Notes under the pieces: model-generated
The model's input: only the letters and a program-made list of their open reading frames with translations
What the model was told of the DNA's origin: nothing
Database searches by the model: none
Program-made: the position numbers and the translations under genes
Part shown: positions 16,380-24,961 of the stretch, piece by piece
Numbering within the stretch: position 1 is the first letter of the stretch
Layout: every line of letters begins with the position of its first letter
From: Collimonas sp. OK607
Lineage (GTDB): Bacteria; Pseudomonadota; Gammaproteobacteria; Burkholderiales; Burkholderiaceae_D
Direction: 5' to 3'
Assembly (NCBI RefSeq): GCF_900111995.1
Contig: NZ_FOKF01000007.1
Location: forward strand, 1 to 64,000
Length of the DNA: 64,000 nucleotides

Positions 16380-16913
16380 ATGACCATACTGACCACGCAG
16401 CGCCTGCGCCTTGAACCGTTCAACGACTCGCACCTGGCAGGGCTCAATGCCGTCAACCGCGATCCGGAAGTGATGCGCTACATTACGGGAAAACCGGAAA
16501 CGCTTGAGAACACCGCTGCGGCGATTGCTCGCGTCAAGAAACGCTGGGCCGAATGGGGATTCTCCTGGTGGAGTTTTATCGAGCTTGAGACCGAAGAAAT
16601 CATCGGCTCCGGTGCCATTCAATATTTAGGAGGGAATACTGCGAATCCATTGGAAATCGCCTGGCGTCTCCGCCAGGACAAATGGCGCCAGGGTCTTGCT
16701 TCCGAGGCGGCGCGCCGGATGGCTGCTTTCGCATTCGAGACGGTTGGCGGCGACAGCTTGTGCGCAGTATGCCATCAGGAGAACGCCGGTTCAGCGCGCG
16801 TCATGCAGCGCCTGGGAATGCAGTTTCAGGGTATCGAAAGATGGTATGACATGGATACCTCTGTCTACGCCATGACTCGCAGCGATTGGGAATCCGGCCA
16901 TGGACAGGCTTGA
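16380..16913 (+). CDS. GNAT N-acetyltransferase, RimJ/RimL type
   Basis: The 177-residue protein opens MTILTTQRLRLEPFNDSHLA, the standard start of RimJ/RimL-like acetyltransferases, and this fixes the ATG at 16380 although the frame is open further upstream. The acetyl-CoA motif is the region W-R-QGLASEAARRMAAFAFE (about 98-116). The HQENAGSARVMQRLGMQF block follows. The acceptor may be a protein N-terminus or small amine. Its last 14 bp overlap the start of the next LysR gene, so the two are probably translated from one transcript. Confidence 0.87.
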   Translation: MTILTTQRLRLEPFNDSHLAGLNAVNRDPEVMRYITGKPETLENTAAAIARVKKRWAEWGFSWWSFIELETEEIIGSGAIQYLGGNTANPLEIAWRLRQDKWRQGLASEAARRMAAFAFETVGGDSLCAVCHQENAGSARVMQRLGMQFQGIERWYDMDTSVYAMTRSDWESGHGQA

Positions 16914-17802
16914 AGCGATGCGCCTCTTCACCCAGATCGTTGATCTGGGTAGCTTTACCAAGGCCGCGGGATTGCTGGAGATTCCACGGGCAACCGCCAC
17001 CCACGCCATGAAGGAACTGGAACAGCGACTCGGAGTACGGCTGTTGGAACGCACCACCCGCAACGTCAAGCCGACGCTGGACGGCCGAGGCTTTTACGAG
17101 CGATGCTGCCGGATCCTGGCGGACGTGGAAGATGCCGAAGCCTCCCTCGACATCAGCTCGGCAAATCCGACCGGTGTGCTGCGCCTGGGTTTGCACGGCA
17201 CGCACGCGACCCAGATCATCTTGCCGCGGCTGGCTGAATTTCGGCAGCGTTATCCGCGGCTGGACATAGTAATCAGTAGCGGCGACCGGCTGGTCGATCT
17301 GGTCGGGGAAGGCATCGACTGTGTGGTGCGGGTCGGCGTACCCAAGGATTCTTCCCTGGTGGCGAAACGGCTCGCCTCCTTGCCTGAAGTTATCTGCGCC
17401 AGCCCGGAATACCTGGCCCGCTGCGGCACTCCCCTGCTCCCGGCAGACCTTGGCGCCCATCAGGCGGTCGGCTTTTTCACGCGCAATCATAATATTCAAT
17501 ATCCCTTCACGTTCCTGCAAGACGGTCAGGTAAAAGAATACAAAGCCGGCAGTTGGATAGCAGTCGACAACGCCGATAGCTACACCCAGTGCGCGTTACT
17601 GGGATTCGGCCTGATTCAGGTACCGTGCTTCCGGGTAGAAAAATACTTGCAGACAGGTCAGCTGGTAGCGGTATTGAAAGATCAAACCTGTCCCGAGCTG
17701 CCTGTTCTGGCGCTATACCCATCCCATCACCAGCTGGCACCCAGGGTCAAGGTGTTCGTTGAATGGGTGTCCAAAGTCTATGCCGACTATTTCTCCGCCT
17801 AG
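16900..17802 (+). CDS. LysR-family transcriptional regulator
   Basis: The 300-residue protein has an N-terminal winged helix-turn-helix (MRLFTQIVDLGSFTKAAGLL through RLGVRLLERTTR, about 7-50) and a LysR substrate-binding domain (about 90-295). It resembles the CrgA/AaeR-like subgroup. It overlaps the preceding GNAT by 14 bp, an unusual arrangement, because LysR genes normally diverge from their target. Its convergent neighbour is an MFS gene. Target and effector are unknown. Confidence 0.9.
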   Translation: MDRLEAMRLFTQIVDLGSFTKAAGLLEIPRATATHAMKELEQRLGVRLLERTTRNVKPTLDGRGFYERCCRILADVEDAEASLDISSANPTGVLRLGLHGTHATQIILPRLAEFRQRYPRLDIVISSGDRLVDLVGEGIDCVVRVGVPKDSSLVAKRLASLPEVICASPEYLARCGTPLLPADLGAHQAVGFFTRNHNIQYPFTFLQDGQVKEYKAGSWIAVDNADSYTQCALLGFGLIQVPCFRVEKYLQTGQLVAVLKDQTCPELPVLALYPSHHQLAPRVKVFVEWVSKVYADYFSA

Positions 17803-17865
17803 CGCTCCGCCTAGCGTTCCACCTAGGATCAATGCAGAGGTTCGTTGTTGCGTTCGTTGTTGCGT

Positions 17866-19086
17866 TCATTTTTGCGCGCTGGCCGGAAAGCCATGCATCG
17901 ATGCACGCCACGTCATGAACCCGGCCAGCAGCAAGAGTGGCAACAGCGCCCATGGCAAGCTTGATGCCCCGTAGGTATCCAGCAGCAAACCACCCAGCGC
18001 ACCGCCGCCGGCGATCGCCAGATTCCACACGGTGACCATCAACGCCTGGCCAACATCCGCCGCCTCGCCGGTCGCATTGGCAGAGGCAGCCTGGAACAAG
18101 GTGGGCACACCACCGAAGGCCAGCCCCCACACCCCGACGCTGATGAAGATTGCGGCCGGATTCAGATTCCAGACACCGAGCGCCACCGACGCCAGCATGA
18201 AGAGGGCAACGCTAAGCAGAACCAGGCGGCGTGACCAGCGGTCGATGCCGACGCCGATCACCCAGGTGCCAACAAACGCCATGACGCCAAAAACGAACAA
18301 CACCAGATCGATGCGATCCGACATGCCCGGCGGCGCAAGGAATGGCGCAATGTAGGTGTATAGAATCGTATGGGCCAGCACAAAGGCGAAGGTGACGCCC
18401 AATATCGCTTTGACGCCAGGCATGCCGAACACCTTGGCAACCCTGAGCTGGCTGCTGGCAGCCTTGCCGGAAAAATCCGGCACCGCCGATTGCACCCAAA
18501 CCAGCAGAATCAAGGTCAACAGGCTCATTACGCCAAACGTAAAGCGCCAACCAATCCAGCTAGCGAGCAAGGTACCAAGCGGAATGCCAAGCGACAACGC
18601 CAGTGGAGTGCCGATCATGGCTATCGCAATCGCGCGTCCCCTGAGTGAATCCGCCACCATGCGGCTGGCAAAACCGGCCAGCAGAGCCCACAGCAAACCT
18701 GCGAACACACCGGCAAACAAGCGTGCAACCATCGTCAGCACATAGTTGTCGGAGAGCGCGGTGATCGTATTCACGATAAAGAAACCGCCGATCGCGGTTT
18801 GCAGCAATGGACGCCTGCGCCAGCCGCGCGTAGCGGCAACCAGCGGGATAGCCGCCAGCAAGGAGCCGATGGCGTAAATCGTGACAAGCTGGCCGACCAG
18901 CGATTCCGATACCGCCAGATCCTTGCTCATCTGCGTCAACAAGCCGGCCGGCAAAGCTTCCGTGAGAACGGTGATGAATCCTGCCATCGCCAGCGCCAGC
19001 AGTCCTGCCAGTGGCAAACCGGTAGCTGCCGTGTTTGCCGCATCCGGCGCAATCGGCTCGATTGTTTGAAACTCGATGGCTTTCAT
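17866..19086 (-). CDS. MFS efflux transporter, DHA1/arabinose-efflux type
   Basis: The 406-residue protein has about 12 hydrophobic segments beginning near residue 24. The MFS motif region after TM2 is the stretch IYAIGSLLAAIPLVAATRGW with R-R-R-P following, and FAGVFAGLLWALLAGF is in TM4. It would export sugars, drugs or other small molecules by proton antiport across the inner membrane. It overlaps the upstream serine hydrolase gene by 4 bp (ATGA), so the two form an operon. A LysR gene diverges from that operon and is its probable regulator. Confidence 0.9.
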   Translation of the reverse strand: MKAIEFQTIEPIAPDAANTAATGLPLAGLLALAMAGFITVLTEALPAGLLTQMSKDLAVSESLVGQLVTIYAIGSLLAAIPLVAATRGWRRRPLLQTAIGGFFIVNTITALSDNYVLTMVARLFAGVFAGLLWALLAGFASRMVADSLRGRAIAIAMIGTPLALSLGIPLGTLLASWIGWRFTFGVMSLLTLILLVWVQSAVPDFSGKAASSQLRVAKVFGMPGVKAILGVTFAFVLAHTILYTYIAPFLAPPGMSDRIDLVLFVFGVMAFVGTWVIGVGIDRWSRRLVLLSVALFMLASVALGVWNLNPAAIFISVGVWGLAFGGVPTLFQAASANATGEAADVGQALMVTVWNLAIAGGGALGGLLLDTYGASSLPWALLPLLLLAGFMTWRASMHGFPASAQK

Positions 19087-20303
19087 GCTGACCGCTCTGT
19101 GATTTGCACAGCGGGTTGGCAGCCATAGACGGCATCTCGCACATCAGTCACGAAACGACCGGACATGCCCTCGTATAAGGTATTGGTAAAGGCAACCACG
19201 CTTAGGCCACGAGTACGGTCGACAAACCAAGAGTGGCCGTAGGCGCCGCCCCAGCGCCAGGTGCCGATCGACTCTGGCGAATTTGCTGCGAGCGGATCGC
19301 GCAACACAGAAAATCCCAGGCCAAAGCCAAACCCGGGCGCATTCGGAAGTTCCAGATCGCCTGTATGATTCTTTGCCATTTCATCGACCAGCGAGCGCGG
19401 CAACAAATCACGGCCGCCTTCACGCAACAGCTCGAGCAGCTGCAGAAAATCGCCGGCGCTGCCAATCATGCCGGCGCCGCCCGACGGGAACGCATGGGCT
19501 TGGAGCGCGCGCGCTGGCTGGTAGCGGATTCCCACTGCGCCATCGAAAGGCGAAACGGTATCGGTCTCGTGCATGCGTCGCGGCGGCATACCGTGGCTCA
19601 CATCGTTCACGTAAGCGCTGCTCAAACGCGCCGGTTCCACCGCAAAAAAAGCGGTGTCGCGCAGAGCCAAAGGTGCAGTCACCAAGCTCTGCACAGCTGC
19701 ACCCAACGGCAGTTGACAGACACTTTCAATTACTGCGCCAAGGATATCGGTCGCCAGCGAATATCCCCATGCCTTGCCCGGCTGATATTGCAGCGGCACG
19801 CTGGCGATGCGCCGTAGATTTTCAGCCAGCGTGATGCCGGATTCATCCATGCCGTCGGAAACGCCGGCCAGGGCATACGGACTGTTCTCATCGGCTTCAA
19901 AAAACCGGTAACCCAGACCCGCCGTATGGGACAGCAATTGCCGCACTGTGATTTGCGCTGCCTTGCCGTCCGCCAGACATGGCCGGAACTCGGGCAACCA
20001 GCGATCAAGGGTGTCGTCCAGCGCCAGCCGCCCCTGCCCCACCAACGTCATGGCCGCAACGGAAACGATGGGCTTGGAGACTGAAGCCAGCCGAAACAGC
20101 GCATCGTCATGCATCGGACGCATGGCCTCGCGATCGGCGAAACCTGTTGCACGGCGGTAGACCAGCTTGCCGTCCTGCGCAACCAGGACTACGGCGCCGA
20201 CCAGCCGTTGCTCATGCAAAGCTGAATCCAGAGCAGCATCAAGGCGTTTTTGCAGTGCGGCGGATGATTCGAAAGGACTCAGGACTGGGATTCGTGTTGG
20301 CAT
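19083..20303 (-). CDS. Serine hydrolase, class C beta-lactamase/EstB-like
   Basis: The 406-residue protein belongs to the beta-lactamase-related family. The nucleophile motif S74-V-S-K77 is clear. The second motif is Y-S-L in GYSLATDIL rather than the Y-A/S-N of true class C enzymes. A later G-G-type stretch (GGAYGHSWFVD, about 358) replaces the K-T-G box. No signal peptide is visible, so it is likely a cytoplasmic esterase, not a periplasmic resistance enzyme. It is the first gene of a two-gene operon with the MFS exporter. Hydrolysis then export of a product is one possible role; this is inference. Confidence 0.87.
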   Translation of the reverse strand: MPTRIPVLSPFESSAALQKRLDAALDSALHEQRLVGAVVLVAQDGKLVYRRATGFADREAMRPMHDDALFRLASVSKPIVSVAAMTLVGQGRLALDDTLDRWLPEFRPCLADGKAAQITVRQLLSHTAGLGYRFFEADENSPYALAGVSDGMDESGITLAENLRRIASVPLQYQPGKAWGYSLATDILGAVIESVCQLPLGAAVQSLVTAPLALRDTAFFAVEPARLSSAYVNDVSHGMPPRRMHETDTVSPFDGAVGIRYQPARALQAHAFPSGGAGMIGSAGDFLQLLELLREGGRDLLPRSLVDEMAKNHTGDLELPNAPGFGFGLGFSVLRDPLAANSPESIGTWRWGGAYGHSWFVDRTRGLSVVAFTNTLYEGMSGRFVTDVRDAVYGCQPAVQITERSA

Positions 20304-20367
20304 GGTGGCTCCTTCTTTTGTGTGGTTGGCAAATGATAGGAGGCGGTCAATTAAAGATAAACTAGGC

Positions 20368-20384
20368 TATAGTTCCACTCTATA
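20368..20384. promoter_or_regulatory. Candidate LysR box between divergent genes
   Basis: A perfect 17-bp dyad TATAG-7 bp-CTATA contains the LysR consensus T-N11-A. It lies 9 bp before the LysR start and 64 bp before the divergent hydrolase/MFS operon. Position and symmetry suggest an autoregulatory and operon-control site. Short AT-rich dyads also arise by chance. Confidence 0.45.
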
Positions 20385-20393
20385 AGGACATAA

Positions 20394-21368
20394 ATGTCCG
20401 TAATCGGAATGCATATGGAAAGCCTGAGTGGATTTGCGGTATTTGTCCAAGTCGCCGAAACGCGCAGTTTTGTCGCCGCCGGCCGCTTGCTGGGCGTCTC
20501 GGCATCGGCTGTCGGCAAACGCGTGGCGCGGCTTGAAGAGCGGCTCGGCGTGCGCTTGTTTCATCGCAGCACTCGCAGCATCACGCTGACATCGGAGGGA
20601 ATGCTCTTTCTGGAGCGCAGCCGACGCGTACTGGCTGAAATTGAGGCCGCTGAACAGGAACTATCGCTTAGCACCGGAGCGCCGCGCGGACGCCTGCGCG
20701 TCAGCCTGCCGGCAGTCAGTTCGCTGGTACTGCCGGTGCTGGCGGACTTCATGCTGCAGTACCCGGAAATCGAACTGGATCTTGATTTCACCGACCGCAG
20801 TGTCGACGTGATCGAGGAAGGATTCGACGCCGTGGTGCGTACCGGCGAATTGAGCGATTCGCGCCTGTCAGCGCGTTTGCTTGGCTCTTTTGGCGTATTG
20901 CTGGCCGGTTCGCCCGACTATTTCGCACGGCACGGCACGCCGCGGAAACCGTCCGACCTTGCCAACCATGCTTGCCTGCATTACCGTTACCCGAATAGCG
21001 GCAAACTGGAAGTCTGGCCCCTACGTCGCGCGCCTGACGAAGCCGAAATCGTCCTGCCCACTTCCATGATTTGCAACAATATCGAAACCCGCGTCTGCTT
21101 CGCGCAACGCGGACTGGGGATCGCCTGCCTGCCCGACTTTGCCGCCCGCGACGCCATCGCTGACGGCCGCCTGTGCACGGTACTGGACGACTACGTCGAG
21201 CGCACTATTGCGTTTCGGGTGCTATGGCCGACCAGCCGGCATGCGTCGCCCAAGCTACGGGTGTTCATCGACTTTCTTGTGGCGCGGATGTTCGTGCAGG
21301 AAGCCGGTGAAAAAAAACATCCGGTCCAGGCGGGTAGCGCGCACCCGTCAACGACATTTCAGTCCTGA
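20394..21368 (+). CDS. LysR-family regulator divergent from the hydrolase/MFS operon
   Basis: The protein has a typical LysR helix-turn-helix (FAVFVQVAETRSFVAAGRLL through RLGVRLFHRSTR) and a C-terminal effector domain. Family alignment would start at MESLSGF (20415), but AAGGA sits 5 bp before the ATG at 20394, which decides the start here; the protein is then 324 residues. It diverges from the serine hydrolase/MFS operon across 90 bp that contain a 17-bp dyad. It probably activates that operon in response to an unknown ligand. Confidence 0.9.
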   Translation: MSVIGMHMESLSGFAVFVQVAETRSFVAAGRLLGVSASAVGKRVARLEERLGVRLFHRSTRSITLTSEGMLFLERSRRVLAEIEAAEQELSLSTGAPRGRLRVSLPAVSSLVLPVLADFMLQYPEIELDLDFTDRSVDVIEEGFDAVVRTGELSDSRLSARLLGSFGVLLAGSPDYFARHGTPRKPSDLANHACLHYRYPNSGKLEVWPLRRAPDEAEIVLPTSMICNNIETRVCFAQRGLGIACLPDFAARDAIADGRLCTVLDDYVERTIAFRVLWPTSRHASPKLRVFIDFLVARMFVQEAGEKKHPVQAGSAHPSTTFQS

Positions 21369-21433
21369 CATCGACATCACACAGTATACTGTCTCACTTT
21401 GTATAGCTCTGGCCTTATCCGAAAGAAGACATC

Positions 21434-21778
21434 ATGAACGCTTTACCACCATGCCCGAAGTGCAACTCCGAATTCACCTACGAAGACGGCGGCCTTTTCA
21501 TTTGCCCGGAATGCGCCCATGAATGGTCGGCCCAGGCTGCTGCAGAATCAGGTGCAGACGGCGCCAAGGTTTACCGCGACGCAGTGGGTAACATACTGCA
21601 AGATGGCGATACCGTCACCGTGATCAAGGACCTGAAGTTGAAAGGCTCCGGCGGCGTGGTCAAAGTGGGCACCAAGGTAAAGAATATCCGCCTGGTCGAC
21701 AGCGATCACGATATCGACTGCAAAATCGATGGTTTCGGCGCCATGAGCCTGAAATCGGAGTTCGTCAAGAAGGTGTAG
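21434..21778 (+). CDS. yjdM: YjdM/PhnA-family zinc-ribbon protein
   Basis: The 114-residue protein has an N-terminal zinc ribbon with C7-P-K-C10 and C24-P-E-C27, followed by a compact C-terminal domain ([20 protein letters not shown], then [12 protein letters not shown]) found throughout this family. It was once linked to phosphonate use in E. coli as PhnA, but no phosphonate genes are nearby and the true function is not settled. It is a single cytoplasmic protein, with AAGAAG upstream of its ATG. Confidence 0.93.
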   Translation: MNALPPCPKCNSEFTYEDGGLFICPECAHEWSAQAAAESGADGAKVYRDAVGNILQDGDTVTVIKDLKLKGSGGVVKVGTKVKNIRLVDSDHDIDCKIDGFGAMSLKSEFVKKV

Positions 21779-21903
21779 TTGTGTGGGGAACGGTAGCTCT
21801 GCTCCCCAAGAGATAATCGGGTTTTCGAGTCGTCCAACAAAACGCCGCCTGCACACCCATGCCCAGACAAAATCCAGCACTGCATCGTATACACAAAGCC
21901 CCC

Positions 21904-23199
21904 ATGACCGCGAAGCGCCTGCGGCTTCTTATCATCGGCGCAATAGTGTTGCTGGCGGCGCTGGGCTGGGGTCTGGTAATCATGCTCAAACCCGCGATCC
22001 AGCGCACGATTGTCATCACCGCCGGCGCCGATAAAGGCATCTATAACAGTTTTGCATTGCGCTACGCGCCACTCTTGAAGCGCGAAGGCATTACCCTGGA
22101 TATCCGTAGCTCCTCCGGCTCGGTGGAAAATTACCAACGCCTGAAAGACCCCGATAGCGAATACGAAGTAGGTTTTATCCAGTCCGGCACCACGACCCCG
22201 ACCGAAAACGACCAGCTGCAGACCATCGCTGCCGTTTCATATGAACCAATCTGGGTGTTTTATCGCGGCGACACGGTCATCAACCGGCTGGCGCAACTAA
22301 GCGGCAAACGGATTTCCATCGGCGTGCCGGGCAGCGGTCTGCTGAAAGTTTCGCGGGTTTTGCTGGGCCACAGCGGCATCAGCGCCGATAACGCTACGCT
22401 GCTGGAGATGGATGCCTACAAGGCTTATCAGAATCTTGAAAACGGCCAGCTGGACGCCGCATTTTTTATCGGCCGGCCGGATGCCGACATGCAGCAGACG
22501 CTGCTGAACAGCGATTTGAAGTTGATGAGCTTTGCACAGGCAGACGCGCTGGTGCTGAAGTTCCCGTCGCTCTCCAAGATCATTTTTCCGCGCGCCTCGA
22601 CCAGCGTTGCCAACGATCTGCCGCAAGCCGACGTTACTCTGCTGGCCGCCACCGCACTGCTGGTTTCCAAGGATACCCTGCACCCTGCCCTCACTTACCT
22701 GTTACTGGAGGCTGCAAATTCGGCCCACGCCCGTGAAGATTACTTTACCCCGCGCGGGTCGTTCCCCAATCTGAATTCAGATGATTTTCCGATTTCCGAT
22801 GAAAGCATTCGTTATTTCAAATCCGGCCGTCCTTTCCTGCAACGTTATCTGCCGTTCTGGCTGGCCAGCTTCGTCGAAAGACGCTTGCTGATCCTGCTAC
22901 CCTTCATGGCCTTGTTATTCGGCCTGCTGCAAGCGTTGCCGCGCATGGTGGAAGCGCGCATGAAAAACCGTCTGGTGGTCTGGTATCGCGAGATCAAATC
23001 GCTGGAAGATGAAATATGGGCGACCAAAAACCCCACCAGGGAGCAAGTTGCGCAATGGCGCGATGATATCGAAAGCATTGACGCCAATGCCAGCCAGATA
23101 CGTATCCCGCAACGTTATTTCCAGGATGTGTATGCGCTCAAACAAGCTATCCGGGTGGTGCGGGAGCGGATTCTCCAGGTAGCCCAAAAAGTCGGGTAA
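21904..23199 (+). CDS. TAXI-family solute-binding protein with membrane anchors at both ends
   Basis: The 431-residue protein has a TAXI (TRAP-associated extracytoplasmic immunogenic) binding domain at about residues 35-300, with ITAGADKGIYNSFALRYAPL and IGVPGSGLLKVSRVLL as family blocks. The N-terminus is a membrane helix (LLIIGAIVLLAALGWGLVIM). After the domain come a second helix (about 330-350, LLILLPFMALLFGLLQALP) and a charged helical tail that may form a coiled coil. No TRAP permease genes lie near, so it may be a tethered sensor or use a permease elsewhere. The ATG at 21904 is chosen over one 45 bp upstream by similarity of MTAKRLRLL to usual starts. Confidence 0.87.
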   Translation: MTAKRLRLLIIGAIVLLAALGWGLVIMLKPAIQRTIVITAGADKGIYNSFALRYAPLLKREGITLDIRSSSGSVENYQRLKDPDSEYEVGFIQSGTTTPTENDQLQTIAAVSYEPIWVFYRGDTVINRLAQLSGKRISIGVPGSGLLKVSRVLLGHSGISADNATLLEMDAYKAYQNLENGQLDAAFFIGRPDADMQQTLLNSDLKLMSFAQADALVLKFPSLSKIIFPRASTSVANDLPQADVTLLAATALLVSKDTLHPALTYLLLEAANSAHAREDYFTPRGSFPNLNSDDFPISDESIRYFKSGRPFLQRYLPFWLASFVERRLLILLPFMALLFGLLQALPRMVEARMKNRLVVWYREIKSLEDEIWATKNPTREQVAQWRDDIESIDANASQIRIPQRYFQDVYALKQAIRVVRERILQVAQKVG

Positions 23200-23586
23200 T
23201 GAATTGATGTTGATTCGGCATGTTCCGACGCCCGGAAGTTGAATGTTCCTCCCGGGAAACTCGATGTCTGAGTTTCCCTCTGTTTTTGAGAGATTCAACA
23301 TCCTGCTTTTAAAGAACGATGACTTACCCTGTTTCTTTGCTCGCAAAATTACCCCTCTGCAACTAACCCACCTTCCATTGCCGCGCAAACGCGGCAACAC
23401 GTGCATGAGAGCTCTGATGCATTGAAGTTACGCCTGCATTGACAAGAAAGTTGCTCATTTTCACAAAGCCGTGAGATCGCATACAGCCCGGTAATCAAAA
23501 CTTACAAGCGATACAAAACTGAATCACCTGCAGAGCGTAACGGGTGGCACCATAATTCTCATGTCATTCAATGAAAAGAGATCAAC
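23200..23586. other. Intergenic, one hairpin, no gene seen
   Basis: This 387-bp stretch has a perfect hairpin at 23378-23397 (arms TTGCCGCG and CGCGGCAA, loop CAAA) with no T tract, so it is not a classic terminator. A 60-codon frame at 23243-23425 shows no family features. The last 60 bp lead to the next small gene and end with AAAGAGA before its ATG. Confidence 0.55.
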
Positions 23587-23712
23587 ATGAAAAAGCTCAT
23601 TAGCTTAGTGGTAATCGGAATTGTTCTCAGCACAGCATTATCCGGATGTATCGTCGTACCGGTTGGTGGTGGCGGTTATTATCACCATCGCGACTATTAC
23701 TATGGTCGCTAA
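23587..23712 (+). CDS. Small 41-residue lipoprotein
   Basis: The ATG at 23587 encodes MKKLISLVVIGIVLSTALSG with Cys21 as a lipobox cysteine (L-S-G-C), then a short tail with glycines, paired histidines and tyrosines ending YYYGR. The signal peptide is textbook. The AAGAGA before the ATG is a fair ribosome-binding site. It lies 27 bp before the YXWGXW gene and is probably co-transcribed. The mature peptide would have about 21 residues and be anchored to a membrane; its function is unknown. Confidence 0.7.
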   Translation: MKKLISLVVIGIVLSTALSGCIVVPVGGGGYYHHRDYYYGR

Positions 23713-23739
23713 TACGGCGCTCACTCAAAAGGTGTAGAC

Positions 23740-24204
23740 ATGAAACGTATTTATTTAGCTGCTGTACTTATCGCTATTAGTGCCAGCACTTTTGTATCAA
23801 CGCAGGCCATGGCGCAAATCGGCGTTGACATCACCGTTGGGAGACCTCCGCCACCCCCAAGATATGAACCGGTTCCTCCGCCACGATATGGTTACGTGTG
23901 GATTCCCGGCTTCTGGGATTGGCGCCACGGCCGGCATGTGTGGGCTGAAGGTCATTGGGAACAACCACGTCCAGGTTATGTATATGCGCACCCTGAATGG
24001 CGCCAAGGTCCTAACGGTTGGATACTGCAATCCGGCGGATGGCGTGAAGACCATCGGCGACACGATGAACGTCGTGACCACGACTATCGGGACGGTGACC
24101 GGCACGACCATCGGGACGGTGACCGGCACGACCATCGGGACGGCGACCGGCATGACTATCGGGATGGTGACCGGCATGACGATGGAAGATACGAAAATCG
24201 TTGA
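23740..24204 (+). CDS. Secreted YXWGXW-repeat protein with tandem Asp/Arg/His tail
   Basis: The 154-residue protein has a cleavable signal (MKRIYLAAVLIAISASTFVS then TQAMA, about residues 1-25), a Pro-rich piece (PPPPPRYEPVPPPRYGYVWI), and two aromatic W-x-x-G-x-W-like blocks (WIPGFWDW and WAEGHWEQ) of the YXWGXW family. The C-terminal 40 residues repeat D-H-R-D-G-D-R-H from a 24-bp tandem DNA repeat. The repeat is strongly charged and His-rich and may bind metal. It probably acts in the periplasm or at the envelope. It pairs with the small lipoprotein just upstream. Confidence 0.85.
   Translation: MKRIYLAAVLIAISASTFVSTQAMAQIGVDITVGRPPPPPRYEPVPPPRYGYVWIPGFWDWRHGRHVWAEGHWEQPRPGYVYAHPEWRQGPNGWILQSGGWREDHRRHDERRDHDYRDGDRHDHRDGDRHDHRDGDRHDYRDGDRHDDGRYENR
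24079..24174 (+). repeat. Four tandem 24-bp repeats within a coding region
   Basis: Four direct 24-bp units occur at 24079-24102, 24103-24126, 24127-24150 and 24151-24174, followed by a fragment. Each unit encodes eight residues of the H-D-(H/Y)-R-D-G-D-R type. The first three units differ at only one or two bases; the fourth has several more. Such tracts change length by slippage without shifting the frame. Confidence 0.9.
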
Positions 24205-24301
24205 GTCCTGACAGGCGGGCGATGGCGTTGACGTCACAACTGATATCCGGGGACAAGAGCTAAGTAGCGGATGCAGAAAGTGTCGGCAACGCCAATTTTG
24301 T

Positions 24302-24961
24302 TCATTCCAACTTCCACACATACTGCATTCGTGTCGTGGACTGTACCGGCTGGCCATCGGCCATGGCAGGTGTGAAATGGCAAAGACTCCAGGCTTTCAA
24401 CGTTGCTCTGTCCAGGTCTTTGAAACCGCTGCTTTTTTCAATCGCGGCATCCACCACGCTACCGTCGGCGCCGATAGTCAGCTTCACATTCACGCTGCCC
24501 TGCTCTTCATTGCGCAAGGAAGTTCTCGGATATTCCGGCTTTTCGCAATTCCCGGCGACCCTGGCGCTGGTATGCGCCGGCGGGCCAGGCGCCTGCGTTA
24601 CTGCGGCTGACGGTTGCGCTACAGAGGTAGGCAAATCGTTGGTCGGCGGCTTGACATTGGTTACCGCCGCAATCACGTTTTCCTGGGGCGGCGGCTGTAC
24701 CTTGACCTCTGGCGGCGGCACGTAGGGCGGCGGCGGTGCAGCGGTTTTCGGTGCTGGCGGGGTAGGTTTGTCTGGCGGCGGCGGTGGCGGTGGTTTGATT
24801 TCTTCGATGATCTTGGTGATCACCGGCTCCTGGACGACATCGACGACTTTCCGGGCCAAGCCGGTGACCAGTGCATACACAACCGCTATATGCATCAAAA
24901 CAACGATACTGACGCCAACCCATTTTCTACCAGGGTCGGTCCCATCAAGCGTGAAATCCAT
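24302..24961 (-). CDS. tonB: TonB-type energy transducer
   Basis: The 219-residue protein has a single N-terminal membrane helix (GVSIVVLMHIAVVYALVTGL, about 16-35), a periplasmic proline-rich arm (about 54-95, with P-runs and KPTPPAPK), and the C-terminal TonB domain (YPRTSLRNEEQGSVNVKLTI and FKDLDRATLKAW). It passes the proton-motive force of ExbB/ExbD to outer-membrane receptors. ExbB and ExbD are not seen here, so it is a stand-alone TonB paralogue and its partner receptor is unknown. AGGAG precedes the ATG. Confidence 0.92.
   Translation of the reverse strand: MDFTLDGTDPGRKWVGVSIVVLMHIAVVYALVTGLARKVVDVVQEPVITKIIEEIKPPPPPPPDKPTPPAPKTAAPPPPYVPPPEVKVQPPPQENVIAAVTNVKPPTNDLPTSVAQPSAAVTQAPGPPAHTSARVAGNCEKPEYPRTSLRNEEQGSVNVKLTIGADGSVVDAAIEKSSGFKDLDRATLKAWSLCHFTPAMADGQPVQSTTRMQYVWKLE

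Noticed and set aside
23378-23397. Hairpin as terminator of the TAXI gene
   Set aside because: The stem is perfect but no T tract follows and it lies about 180 bp from the stop.
24079-24174. Short repeats resembling a CRISPR array
   Set aside because: The units are contiguous without spacers, are 24 bp and in frame inside a gene, so they are a coding tandem repeat.
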